A stretch of 64,000 nucleotides of DNA, taken from positions 651,001 through 715,000 of the forward strand of contig JBANDB010000007.1 in the NCBI GenBank assembly GCA_037576215.1, in the 5' to 3' direction. Below the pieces are notes generated by a model that saw nothing but the letters and a program-made list of their open reading frames with translations, was not told the DNA's origin and searched no databases. The position numbers were made by a program, and so were the translations under genes. Every line of letters starts with the position of its first letter. Position 1 is the stretch's first letter. Source of the DNA: Armillaria gallica. Taxonomy: Eukaryota > Basidiomycota > Agaricomycetes > Agaricales > Physalacriaceae. Below are positions 22,257-34,753 of this stretch, in pieces.

Positions 22257-24959
22257 AACTGTAGTAGTACAAGGAGCAAGAGCTCCTTTGAGTGCTGTCT
22301 CACCTAACTGACATGGCTCAGGTGTCTCAAGACACAGGGAAGAATTGACTTTCTCAAAACAGTAATGCACCTTTTGCATCTCAAACACCATGCTGCATTG
22401 GACCCAGGGGTGATTCCATGCACAGCAGGGTGGCTGAAGTGTGAAAGTGGCAATACTAGTGATTCCAACATTGGAGTGAGAAAAAGCATGCTTTTGAGTT
22501 GGCTGACAGTAGAAATTTTCACACACCAGAAGAAAAGAGAAGAAAAAAGATCACTTCAACTTGTGAAGGCCATGGAGTACCGTAAATGGAATGGAAAACA
22601 GAAATGAATATGCAAAAGCTGTTCCTATTAAAATCCTATTTGGAAACAGAGGCTACACATGTCTAGCTGCAAGAAGAAAGCCTAATGCAGAATAAGAGAT
22701 GTGGGGGACTGAGGTGATTTCATGGTGTAGCATGTACTCATGAAAGAAAGCAGTGAAGTTCAAGTCAACTCAGAGTTGACATTGATCAAACATTGATGGA
22801 TTGGTAAGGTCACATGATCATCATCGCATCGCATCTGACTGCCTGCCAGTGCATTGGAAGTTGACTGATGAAGCCTTTCCAAGTGAATATATAGCATAAT
22901 ATACACCAAAACCTGTATCTTATTTGTTAGTTATAATTTATATGTATATCATAAAAAAAGGGTGGCCAAAATGTGCAAAAGAATGTATGAAATGGCAAAT
23001 TTGCTATGAGTTAAGCAAAAATAAGTTGCTTAGAAACTTAATTCTGACCGATTTATGTGATTTAAGGTCTGATTTAAGATCGTGTGACAGATTTACCAAT
23101 GTGCTCTGTTATGCAATAATTTGTGGCCGTCTATCCTGCAGCAACTCCTGTCAGTGTCTGCATGGATAACATCATTTGATACACCTCAATTTGAGATGCT
23201 GATAGCCCAATAGGTACACTGTATAATCATTGTCTCCACCAATAAATCTCTGACTCCATCAAACCAGCTCTTCCAACATGATGAAATTTAATTTTTGTTT
23301 ATTTGATAGGATTTTCATTCCATATCTGACTGGCTTAACAGAGTAGCAAGATACCACTTACCTCCTAGTTCTTTCTCTAAAGCCACCCATAATTATGTAT
23401 ATTATCTGTGTAGCTTAGCCCTATCTATGCCATAGAACCTGGCGCATCAGACTCTACCCTCCAGATCCCAATGTGGATGCATCATACCCAGCAAATGTTC
23501 ATCATATGCACTGCTCAATGTGGCACTCATAGCCTAAATAATGCCCAGACATGGTCAACTTCTCAACATGATAGAGCAACTGCAGTGACTTTCTGCTTAT
23601 CAGGGTGAGTTTCAATGTTCTACACTGGAAAAATATGAGTAACACACCTGTGTACACCCTTCCCCTGCAGTTCCAATCCCTTTCTAACCCATCTTGCTCA
23701 CTGCTGCCCAATTCCACACCATGCTTGTTTCATTTGGAGACTACATCTGTGGTGGATGAACCTATGCCCACATGCCTGAGGTAGTCATGACTCATAGTCA
23801 TATTTGTTATATGAGGAAGGACTTCATGTGCAATAAGTAAAGTAGCACACATTGCAGCTGGTAACAGATGTAGCATGGCATGGTATCATGGGGGGAAAAT
23901 CCAAGGATGGAGGAAAGCCCAGGAGTAATGGAAATAGTGTAAGAATATTGAAAGAGAGGCACAATGGTGAGCTAAGTTGGTAATAAGTGGAGGAAACTTG
24001 CAGGGAAGATCTTGAATGAGGGGTGCCTAGTGAGAATAGCCTAGTCAGGGTCTCATTTGCATGCTCATTGAGGGTCAGCATTTGGATGGGGAGGTGGCAG
24101 CCATGGTCAAAGTCAGAACAAGGTGATGGCATGGGTGAGCTGGCAATGTGCTGAGCTGCTGGATTTAATCAATTTACATTATTTTTGTAAAATTGGTCAA
24201 ATAAATGTACTTAACTTAAGTTCACTTTTGGCAGGTCGAGTGAATTTGTCACCTTCACTTGATCTCACTTGCACTTTTGCTTAACTTTCACTTAGGATCA
24301 CTTATCTGCTGTTTTGAATGTAATTCTATTTCTATGATTTATTGTAGCATTCAGAAAGGCTACTGCACTTACAGTATCATATTATGGCCAAATATAAGTC
24401 AGTCTAAATGATTTGGTGTGCAAGCAGAACCAAATTAGGTGACATTGTCAATCTCTCTCTCTCTCCAATGATTGCTCTTAGACTCTTTTGTTGTCTATCT
24501 GACTACAATTTGTCTGATTGTCCAGATTATGACCTGCAATAGCCTTAACTATATGCATTTTGGTCCTACTCAAACTACTCTCCTCCTGGATCACATGTGG
24601 ACCTGCTTTGGACTCCTGCTCTGATTTAGCACCACTAAAGTCTATGTTTGACTACTCTGTAATGCAATAAAATTTTCTCATCACAAGTGAATTTTGAGTT
24701 GCTCCTTTGGCCATCTAAATAAGAGGATATTACTTAGCAGGTTTCTAAGTTCTATGAGATTCACTCTCCAGTCTATTTTATGGTGCAGCTTGCTCTATTT
24801 CTTATTATCACAATGCTGAATTGTCCTCATCTTTCAGACTTTCATTTTTACAGAGGCAGATATATACAGATACGAGTTTTGTACTATAACAATGCCAGAC
24901 TTGCCAGACTAGAAGGGCACAACAGCTTACTCAACTTTCTCAAGTGTCCAAACAAGGCC
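22257..24959. other. No recognised gene
   Basis: AT-rich, CpG-poor sequence with short frames only. The frame 22179-22526 is mostly upstream sequence of the XPG-type pseudogene. The stretch 24180-24310 is rich in CACTT/AAGTG blocks. Nothing further can be supported. Confidence 0.45.
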
Positions 24960-25908
24960 CTGCTATATGGTTGCAAGAATTTTCTCCATGCCATGATGTG
25001 TCTGCTACACAGTGAGGCATGTGTCAACATGGACTGTCATCTGCACAATATGGGTCAGATGATTGTTGAGAAAAGCAAGTGCAGAGATGGAATTCACACA
25101 CCTGGAAGACCTTGACTGCCATATCAATGCATCTGATGCACAACATGGCTTCTGCCTTGAGAGTGCAGTGCTCTAGCACCAGCCTTCCCACACTCATGTC
25201 CTGGTATCATATCACAGCCTTGAGAACCTCCCTCAGGCAGCTCTCAAGCTCTCAAAATGCAGCTTTGATGTCACTGGGCAGCAGTGCTGAATTGTCTTGC
25301 CCATATCAGAACTCCAATACAATATTGCAGACCTTAATCAAATCACCCTTCACCTTGTCCCATTCTTCCTTACATGCATTGACTTTCTATGTGGTGAGAT
25401 GGGGATTAGTACAGCAAGCTCACTGTAAAATAACCATGCACATCGATGACCTTGATGGCTGTACTTGCCAGTCCTGTCACCACCTTGACATATGGCACCT
25501 TGTCCAGCACCTTGCAAATGGCTTGTACAATCCCCAGAATCACAGCCACATTGACGGTCTTGTTCCCAGTCAAGGTATCAGTGGTGTTGTTGTTATCCTT
25601 GGTAGTCATAGTTTGAGTATTGGCAAGAGGCTGGGAGGTGGTGGTGGAGCTTTTGTTCGACTCTGAAACTGCACTCACGCTATTTGATGATGTGGCAGCA
25701 ACATCGCCAATTGTATCAATGTGGCTGCATTTATCTTGACACAAAAACTTTCTGAGTTTTCCCTTGACAGAGACCCAGTGACTTGAGCTAGTGCATCTGA
25801 GGATGACAAAGTAAGCGATGAGTTGCTGGATGGATCACCGTGCATAATCTGCCCTTTTTTATGGAAAAAGCTCATGCCAGTGGCAAGATGGTCATGGTTT
25901 CTAATCAA
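24960..25908 (-). pseudogene. Truncated duplicate of the NLR 5' end
   Basis: Parallels exons 1-3 of the NLR at 33665-34632. The exon-1 end reads VNVAVILGIVQAIC-VLDKVPYVKVVTGLASTAI, and the exon-2 region (25370-25090) follows in the same order. It has stops and frameshifts and stops matching near the exon-3 segment VEKILATI (24967). It is CpG-depleted relative to the intact copy. With the FPPS remnant upstream it forms the same two-gene block as 33.7-36.4 kb, so the block was duplicated as a unit. Confidence 0.8.
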
Positions 25909-26211
25909 GTGTTGACACGCAGCAAGTCAGGCTTATGTGATACACAGCTGATCTTACACTGCCGCTAAATCTCCTACTTGGTCTAATAAATCTTACTCTT
26001 ATATCCTCTTCAGCATGCTCTTACCCTCAACCTCCAGGATCTCCCCAATCATCACAATAAGCTCCTCATAAACCTACTCCTCATATACCTCATACCTCTT
26101 CTTCAAATCCACCTCGGGACTCTCAAACACCACCTTCACCCTCCCCTCGCACTCGGAATCCTTCTGCCCATAATTCTCATCAAGGACCTGCCACTGCTCA
26201 GATGTACATGC

Positions 26212-28593
26212 TGATGAGCCTCCAGGCTCTGTATGCTCAGAATTCACAGATTTTCCCTGCTAATTAATGTTGCTGTCCCTTTGGTGGCCTTTCAGTAAAC
26301 TAATAATTCCACACATGGCAATACCACTTTCACCCTATGGCAACCACTCTTCATGTGCTTTGTTATCCATCCCATCTTGCTACACATCATAATTGCTGTA
26401 CCTCATCACAGCAAGGCACCTTTGATCAACAATCATCCTAATACGGAATCATTGCATCACTCAGAAGCAACTAGTTGATGTGCCCATTGATCACTTAATG
26501 AAATGATGTGATTAACATGAGTACCCTCCCAGCTATGATAATTGCAGCTACAGCAACTACAGACTGTGTTTACTAAGGCTGTTACAATGCCAAGGCCTTG
26601 AGAAAATGTAGCTCCACACGTACTCCTCAGCACAATGACTATTACCCAGAAATCCGCAGCTAAACAGCACTTATTGATCCGCTCATCACTCAATAAAACT
26701 ATACAGTTTCCATCCGAACACAGCAATGTCAAAGAATTGCTGTTACTTTCAAAGGCAAAGGACCATACGATCACTACAATTTTACTAAGCTACAGCCTTA
26801 CAGCTTTACTAAGTCGCTCATATTTACACTATTTATAAATTTGTACTTGTAGTATAAAAGCTAGCTAGAAAAATGTAGCTAGCCAGTTTATCGCAGTTTA
26901 TTTCAGTTCACCATGAGTTCATTGCTGGTTGACCACAGTCTATGTCAATTATTGCCAGTAAACTATGTTTATTCACTGTTCTATGGCAATACACCATTTA
27001 CCCCAGCATATTCTCAATTGCACGTCAACTCTTAAACTCACCAGAGTTCTTCCACACTTGCTCTTCGCTCTTAACACTATTGGTACATGCTCATATTGTG
27101 CCAATACATGATTGCTGCACCATACTAGTGTTGCCATGGCTCGGCTCGGCTCGGAGTTGTCGAGTTGTCGAGTGGAGTCGAGTCGCACTGAGCGGAGTCA
27201 CAAAAACAACTTGGGCCCAAAGCGGCTTGACTCGGCTTCAACTCAACTTTTGATGGCTTGAAGCTGGCCAAGTCAACGACTCCATCCAATTTTGAAAGAG
27301 TTATCTCTACCTCGTCCTAGTGGGCATAGACCATGACTTATGTGCACCTGATGTTGAGCTAATATGATTTTGTCTGCCTAAGAGTGACTGCATCTTGGTA
27401 CTCTCCCTTTTTGATGAATTACTGTTGGCATTCAAACGGCAGGTAGGCATCTAAATTAAGTAATGTGAGAAAATATTATCTAAATCGCTGTATTTTTGCC
27501 ACCCTTTGGCTGCCCTATGTTCTCATGCCAACTAGTTTTAGTCCTTGCTATATATATACCGATCACAACTTGAGAAAAGCATAAAAATAACATACAACTA
27601 CATTTATGATGGCATTTCAAGCTATCTCTGCATATAAATCATCAGTTATTGAAGTGTACTTTGTGCACTTTCCTATTTAGGTAGGCAATCAATGACTCGT
27701 TGACTTGGAGCTGAGTCGAGCCGAAGTCAATCATTTCATTTGACTTCAGAGTCGATCCGGAGCTGAGTCATCCGAAGTCAAGCCGAGTCAAGTCAAGTCA
27801 AGCCATGGCAACACTACACCATACTTTGCCCACATTATCTTTTATTAGGCTGTCATCATTTCACTTTCACACCATTGAAGTTTTCACTATTTCACTTTCA
27901 CCACCATTATCGTCGCCCACTTGGGTAGTCTCCGAGTAGACTTAGAATCAGTATCAACAAGTTTTCATATCACAGCAGTATAGGACAGTCCCTTGAGTGG
28001 ACTTGAAGGTTAGTTTTGACATAGGATAGATCGTTTCAGTACAAGACCAGTTTCAACATCAACCTCAGCACCAGCACCATATAGGACCAGTATCATCACC
28101 ATTTTCATAGTTCCACATTTTCTCTTGCTATTCCACCCTCAGTACCTCTTTCTACATTATCTCTCACCTCACTCAACCTCAGCATCGCATTTTCTCATTG
28201 ACTCTCTCACTTCTAGACCGATTGCTGTTGGTTTAGTCTATCTTCCACCGTTCGCCCCACTTAGATTACCATCTAGCAACACTTTCTAGTTTCACAGCAC
28301 GTTTTCTCATATGGATTCATGGTATTAATGTCATACCTGTTTCTATCCCCTCTCACTTCAAGAGATCCCTACCAGCTTATAGCCAAAGCATCTAGTACTC
28401 GACTACCAAGCAGTACTACTTTGCAGACTTAAAGTCGCAGTGTATACTTGTGTATAGAGGAATTGATTTACTGTATAGAGGTGCCTCGAACCACTCACAC
28501 ACATGATCACCTTGATTGCCATGCTACCACATTAACTCCCCCAATCTCATTCTAAGTTGGTGTTGCCATTGCCATGGAAGTCTAGGCTCATCA
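26212..28593. mobile_element. TIR element R, copy 2, with nested hAT MITE
   Basis: Begins TGATGAGCC and ends GGCTCATCA, flanked by ATGC (26208-26211 and 28594-28597). After removing the 691-bp MITE and its 8-bp duplication it is about 1.69 kb, matching copy 1 (1667 bp). It interrupts the FPPS pseudogene, whose uninterrupted form exists at 34.75-36.1 kb. Confidence 0.85.
27126..27816. mobile_element. hAT-type MITE (691 bp)
   Basis: Begins TAGTGTTGCCATGG and ends CCATGGCAACACTA, a 14-bp perfect TIR, with perfect 8-bp target copies CACCATAC (27118-27125 and 27817-27824). The empty site is present in R copy 1. The subterminal parts are rich in GGCTCGG/AAGTC repeats. It has no coding frame. Its ends agree with the hAT transposon at 53082-57532, the likely source of transposase. 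Confidence 0.92.
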
Positions 28594-30600
28594 ATGCTCC
28601 ACAAATACTTGTTATCGAGAATATCTGTGAAAGTCATCTTGGATCTGATAGTACTCACCGAGGGGGATGAGGATGGATTAGGCAAGGCATAGGGCTTGAT
28701 GGCTTGGTTCCTGAAGGGGTGGGATTGTGGGACACAGAACATGAACATGGTGAGGGAGACAGGGAGGCAGGAGGCGTAGTATGTGGTTTTGTAGATCATG
28801 ATCAATGAATGTCTTCATATAATAGTCAAAACAAAGCCTGGCATTAGTGGAAAAAGGTATGCACTTTTTCAGAGAGAACTTGCTCAAATCAACTTTGTTC
28901 TTGATAAACTGCCTCATCTCCATCTGGAACATTGTCTCCAGGAATATCAACATAGTAGCTTGCCCTGTGGAAATGCTTCTTGAGGTGATATATCACAGCT
29001 TAGAGCATGAATAAATCATTGTTGGCAATTTGGCCAACTTTGGGACATGGTACCAGCAGGGCTGGTCTTGGTGCATGATCAATGAATCCATCATGTCATT
29101 TTTCAGATGAGGAAGAAAGCTTGAAGCTGTGAGTGGGAGGGTGAGAATGGGAAAATAAGAAGATATGGAAAGTTGGATGCACAAGCTCAATACCCCAGCC
29201 AAGCACAATAGCCTTTAGGTGCTCATCATCTATCAATGAGATCCTCTTGATGATCTCAGCGGTGTCAATGATGGACATCTCACTGTTCAGCTTGCTTCCA
29301 GGGACATTGTAGTTGAGATTCTATCAGAGAAATGAGTCTGATTCCATTTTCACATAAAAGTCTCTCACCTGCTCATACCAACAATCACATCCTTGGGCAT
29401 GCCATCGCCCATAATGTAGTCAAGCTGCTCCTAAGACTTGATAACCTTCCATGCTCCTTCGAAGCATGCATGGTGGACAGCCTTATCAGCTGACATGTGT
29501 AATGAGTGTGAATAGACATGATAAGAAGGTGGTGGTGGGTTGTGTCTGGGATTTTGTTTGTTTACCAGATAATAGCATCTCTTTCCTAGAAGGACGTGGA
29601 GGATGACAAGCAGTGCAAGGATCTGAGTCTCAGATGCTGACATTCAGAACATGAACACACCCCATGGTAGTCTCTATCCTGCTACACTGACCACACATTC
29701 ATCTCCATGATTTTAAATCTCACTGACTTTGCTTGCCAATGGTAAAAGGGTCTGGTGGCTGGCCAGACTCAAATACTAGTCGTGTTGCTGTATCCAGGTT
29801 TTCCTGTAGAAGATGAAATAGGGTTTTTTGGAAATGTAGGTTGTCGGTTCTGTGAATGATCATTTCATGGAAGCTATGTTGAAATATAGATGAGAGTTGA
29901 GAGATGGGTGAGCAAAAGTATGGAGCTGTTAACCTTGGGAGCTGTAGAAGCTACAGTACTGCTAGTAAGCATGGTTGAAGTTAATTGTTTAAGCTCTCTT
30001 AGAGTTTTAGGTGTTGCTGTTGTCACAGAAGTCTAGATTTATCAGTGCTGCAACCTAAGGTGAGCTGAGCTTTGTTCACTTGCCTATTCACACATTTACC
30101 AAGTGTTCACCTATGCCAGGCTGCATGCAAGCTTTGCTTATTTATCTATTGTAAGAGCTTATAATTATATTTTGTGCACCTGGTGAGGCCCTACTTCTAC
30201 CCTTATGTTTTCACATATACTTTTACATTCAGCTTAAGTTTTTTTATTTTAGTATCTCAGTCCCTTAATCCTCAGAGTCAGAAACTCATTTTATTTTTTG
30301 TCACCCATCCTTATCTCCCTACTGTACTTGTTTTATTTTCTTGTATATTGTATTTGTACTCTCTGTAGCCTGTCACACTCTGCAATGTGATGGAAGCTTA
30401 CTCCTGATTTACACTATTCTTGTGAATAAGGCAGAGAGATATATCATACCATAAATAGTCTTCAATACAGCTTAGAAAATGTATTATTTAATATAAAATC
30501 ACAAAATCTATAGGTAGTCAGATACCAAGTGTATCATTATAGATATAGATATCACCTATCAGGCACCCTAATATCCACAGGACAGATCTGAATGCATTTA
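28594..30600. other. Duplicated block U1 upstream part and AT-rich spacer
   Basis: Up to about 29990 this parallels the FPPS 5' exons and promoter at 35.2-36.45 kb (for example the CTACAGTACTGCTAGTAAGC stretch at about 29953). From 30000 to 30600 it is AT-rich. A short run near 30031-30058 resembles the right end of element R. The 3' end of the NLR lies at 30622. Confidence 0.55.
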
Positions 30601-30621
30601 TATATGGATCCATGTTATGTC

Positions 30622-33600
30622 TTATCCTAGTGCTTTTCTGTAAAGCTTAAGCATCTCCTCTTTCAGCATCTCTGCCTCCTCCAATTGTCCAAGCTCCCTA
30701 TATGTCCATGCAAGATTGCCCATAGATGTCAAGGTGTCAGGATGACGCTCTCCAAGAATTTCCTTGCAAAGCTTGAATGTCTCTATCTCTAGCCTCTCTG
30801 CCTTCTCCAATTGTCCAAGCTCCTTATATGTCCATGCAAGATTGCTCATAGATATCAAGGTGTCAGGATGACGCTCTCCAAGCACTTCCCTACAAAGTTT
30901 GAGTGTCTCTGTCTCTAGTCTCTCTGCCTCCTCCAATTGTCCAAGCTCCTTATATGTCAATGCAAGATTGCCCATAGATGTCAAGGTGTCAGGATGACAC
31001 TCTCCAAGAACTTCCCTGCAAAGCTTGAGTGTCTCTATCTGTAGCCTCTCTGCCTCCTCCAATTGTCCAAGCTCTTTATATGTCAATGCAAGATTGCTTA
31101 TAAATATCAAGGTGTTAGGATGACGCTCTCCAAGAACTTCCCTGCAAAGCTTGAGTGTCTCTGTCTGTAGCCTCTCTGCCTTCTCCAATTGTCCAAGCTC
31201 CATATATGTCCTTGCAAGATTGCCCATAGATATCAAGGTGTTAGGATGACGCTCTCCAAGAACTTCTCTGCAAAGCTTGAGTGTCTCTATCTGTAGCCTC
31301 TCTGCCTCCTTCAATTGTCCAAGCTCCTTATATGTCAATGCAAGATTGCCCATAGATGTCAAGGTGTCAGGATGACGCTCTCCAAGAACTTCTCTGCGAA
31401 GCTTGAGTGTCTCTGTCTGTAGCCTCTCTGCCTCCTTCAATTGTCCAAGCTTCTTATATGTCAATGCAAGATTGCTTATAAATATCAAGGTGTCAGGATG
31501 ACACTCTCCAAGAACTTCCCTGCAAAGCTTGAGTGTCTCTATCTGTAGCCTCTCTGCCTCCTCCAATTGTCCAAGCTTCTTATATATCAATGCAAGATTG
31601 TTCATAGATATCAAGGTGTAAGAATGATGCTCTCCAAGAACTTCCCTGCAAAGCTTGAGTGTCTCTATCTGTAGCCTCTCTGCCTCCTCCAATTGTCCAA
31701 GCTCCTTATATGTCAATGCAAGATTGCCCATAGATTTCAAGGTGTCAGGATGACACTCTCCAAGCACTTCCCTGCAAAGCTTGAGTGTTTCTGTCTGTAA
31801 CCTCTCTGCCTCCTCCAATTGTCCAAGCTTCTCATATATTAATGCAAGATTGCCCATAGATGTTAAGGTATTTTGGTGATGCTTTCTAAAATAGCACTTA
31901 CAATACACCAAAGCCTTCTGCCATATGCTCTCAGCTTTTATATACAAGCCTGCATCATGAAAGATTCCTCCGAGACTAGTATAGATACAAAAAGTAGAAT
32001 AGTTATTCTGGTGCATACAATCAGCATGTGCAATCAGTAGCCACCGAAACTGATAGTCAGCATCAGTCATGCCATTAGGTGTTGCACGTGCTAAAAGAAG
32101 CTGAGTTATATGATATACTCTATCCTTATCCATAATAGTCTCCTGAACACACATGTGGATAATAGAGTGAAATGTGAGAGCTTTAGCATTAGTGTCATAC
32201 ATTGTAAGTGAGAGACAGCTTAGTTCATCAATACTGTTATCCCATAATCCATCATGTGTAAAGAGTGACAAGAAATGCTTTAGCTCCTCTACAGCTGGAG
32301 TTTTCTCCTCCTCAGGCTCAAGATCATCACCAGTAAAAGCAGCTGCACGATAGAATAGCTCAACAGGTATAGCTGTATGATGAAAGAATGCACAGATCTG
32401 TATGAAAAGCTTAGTTACAGGACTAAGCTGTTCAAAGCTAAGTTGGAAGGCACTAAAGACAGTTTTCTGATAACCATCAAGTGACTTTGTCTTGTAATTA
32501 AGAAGCTGCTTGCATTTCCATTTAAAGAGGGAGAGATAGTTGCTAAGAGTACAGGTTGCAGTTGAGGCAATATATGCACCAGCTGTAGCTACAGCAAGAG
32601 CTTGGCAGCCAAGTGCATCAACAATAGCAGATGCAAGCTGCTGATTGTCATTGTCTGAATCCTCATGTGCATGCTTTAGAAGAAGATCTACAGCCTCACT
32701 TTGTTCAAGGTCTGAAAAATCAAGGTGAAAACCAGGAGATGCCATTTGGTGAACCTCAGTGAGACGGCTAGTGATGATAACACTCCCATGATCACACTGT
32801 GGGATGTATTTGCTCAGGTCAACCTTTGGATCATCTGCATTGTCAAAAATGAGAAGCCAATCCTCCTGCATCCTCTCTAAGAAATTCCAAACATCATCAA
32901 CTGATTCACCAATGCCAGTGGCTTTGCCAAGCTTCTTGAAGTCAGCAGCAAGTGTAGCATCTGAGGTGGCATCAAAAAACCAGACATGTAAGAATCTATC
33001 ATTGGCTTTCAATATCATAGAGGTTAATTGAACATACAACAGTCTTACCTGGATATGTTCTCAGAAACAAATCTGAGCACCATCTGTGTCTTTCCAGTTC
33101 CACCTTTTGCCACAATAGTAACAACATGTAGCAAAGAAATGAAAGCTGTCTTGATGGACTGATAGAGGCCATCAGCAACCTGCTGGTCAGCAGAACCAGG
33201 CAACTCAAATTCACAACCTGGTGAAGCAAAGCGGGAAACAGCTGGATCAGTGCTTGTTATGAGAATGGGATTATGGATGGAGTAAAGAAGATATTGGTCT
33301 AGCTCCAGAGAAGCATCCATATTTTCAAGAATGAGCAGAGGAGAGGGGTGGGCACCATCATCAGCCTTGACATTGTACGCAATGGCTTTGAGTGCTTCAA
33401 CTGAGCTCACATCCAGGAAAATGGAAGTAAATCTAGGTCATGTCAGCTGATGTGATGTTGCAAAATAAGCTACTGACCTGTATGAGTGATCAAAGCTGCG
33501 AACAAAAGCTGCAAGTGTGTTCCTGTTTGTGCTGAAAAGGGTAACCACAGGTGTGGCAAGCATTCTTGACAGTTTCTGGAGGATGCTCTCACGGCCAGTA

Positions 33601-34632
33601 AAGTATTGGCTTGGAGCAGGGCATGCAAGCACATTAAGATTGAGGGATGAGGATGGAGTTGGGCTCTGCTGTATGGTTGCAAGGATTTTCTCCACACCAC
33701 AATGTGTCTGCTCCACAGCAAGGTATGTCTGCTCCCCAGTGAAGCGTGTCTGTTCCACAGTGAGGCGTGTCTGTTCAACAGCGAGGTGTGTGTCAATATG
33801 GACCTTTATCTACAAAAAATAGGTTAGAGGACTTTCAAATAATCCTCTGAGTTTACGCACCTGGAAGACCTTGACTGCCATATCAATGCGTCCAATGCAC
33901 GATGTGGCTTCTGCCTTGAGAGCGCTGCGCTCTAGCACCAGCCTTCCCACACTCACATCCTGGTATCGTATCACGGCCTCGACAATTTCCCTCAGGCAGC
34001 TCTCGAGCTCTCGAAATGCAGCCTTGACATCGTCGGGCAGCGGCACTGAGTCATCCCGCCCATATCGGAACTCGAACACAATATCGCGGACCTTAATGAG
34101 ATCATCCTTCACCTTGTCCCATTCTCCCTTACATGCGTTGACAGCCTGTAATGCGAGATATGGATTAGTACAGCGATCTCACTGCAAAACGATGACGTAC
34201 CTCGACGATCGTGATGGCTGTACTCGCCAGTCCTGTCACTACCTTGACGTACGGCACCTTGTCCAGCACCTCACAAATGGCTTGTACGATCCCCAGAATC
34301 ACGGCCGCGTTGGCGGTCTTGTTCCCAGACGAGGTATCGGCGACGTTATTTTTATCCTTAGTAGTCGTAGTCTGAGCACTGGCGAGAGGATGGGAGGTGG
34401 TGGTGGAGCTTTTGTTTGACTGTAAAACTGGACCCTCGCTATCTGATGATGTGACGGCAACATCGCCAGTCGTATCGGTGTGGCCACGTTTCCCTCGACG
34501 GAAGAGCTTGCTGAGTTTGCCCTTATCTGGAGATCCGGCAACTTGGGCTGGCGTGTTTGAGGACGACATTGCAAGCGACGAGCTGCTAGATGAATCGCCG
34601 AGCACGATCTGTTTCCGACGGAAAATCTCCAT
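30622..34632 (-). CDS. NLR / STAND receptor: helical N-domain, NB-ARC, TPR repeats
   Basis: Five exons on the minus strand: 34632-34201, 34145-33861, 33809-33478, 33432-33049 and 32995-30622. All introns are GT-AG (43-55 nt), and the coding length 3807 nt is divisible by three, giving 1268 residues without a stop. Order: disordered Ser/Thr-rich leader; helical region with ILGIVQAICEVLDKVPYVKVV and ELESCLREIVEAVIRYQDV (about 110-235), resembling the HeLo/MLKL-like N-domains of fungal NLRs; four EQTR heptads (about 247-275); CPAPSQYFTGRE; a second nucleotide-binding-like segment without a P-loop; then Walker A AKGGTGKT (about 456-464), Walker B WLLIFDNADD and sensor GSVIITSR. About ten TPRs of 42 residues end the protein. 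STAND receptors sense non-self and trigger cell death; that role is inferred here. Its 5' part is duplicated at 25 kb. Confidence 0.88.
30634..31880 (-). repeat. Ten near-identical 126-bp TPR-coding repeats
   Basis: Each unit encodes GQLEEAERLQTETLKLCREV-LGERHPDTL-SMGNLALTYKEL with few changes; nine are complete and the last is partial. The reading frame is kept throughout. Such similarity implies recent unit duplication or gene conversion, as known for the repeat domains of fungal NLRs that determine specificity. Confidence 0.92.
33705..33788 (-). repeat. 21-nt tandem repeat coding for EQTR heptads
   Basis: Four 21-nt units within NLR exon 3 (plus-strand core TGTCTG-TCC-CAG). They encode LAVEQTR, LTVEQTR, FTGEQTY and LAVEQTH, a heptad pattern that may form a coiled helix between the N-domain and the nucleotide-binding region. 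Confidence 0.85.
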
Positions 34633-34753
34633 GCTTGTGAGAGTGGTCGTGGTTTCTAGTCAAATGTTGACACGCGGCAAGTCAGGCTTATGCGATACGC
34701 AGCTGATCTTACACTGCCACTAAATCTCCTACTCGGTCTAATAAATCTTACTC

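Larger units (their letters stand above)
26025..29660 (-). pseudogene. Farnesyl diphosphate synthase pseudogene, copy 1 (split by R)
   Basis: Minus strand, parallel to the copy at 34754-36070. Recognisable blocks are IIDTAEIIKR...DDEHLKAIVLGWGIEL (29270-29170), FLETMFQMEM and [11 protein letters not shown] (28950-28860), IYKTTYYASCLPVSLTMFMF (28790-28720), and the C-terminal block before 26211. Element R (26212-28593) separates the last two exons. Both FPPS copies end at the same truncated position (EVEG followed by GTAAGAG), lacking the final exon. No active-site motif survives intact. The parent enzyme makes farnesyl diphosphate for sterol synthesis. Confidence 0.78.
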
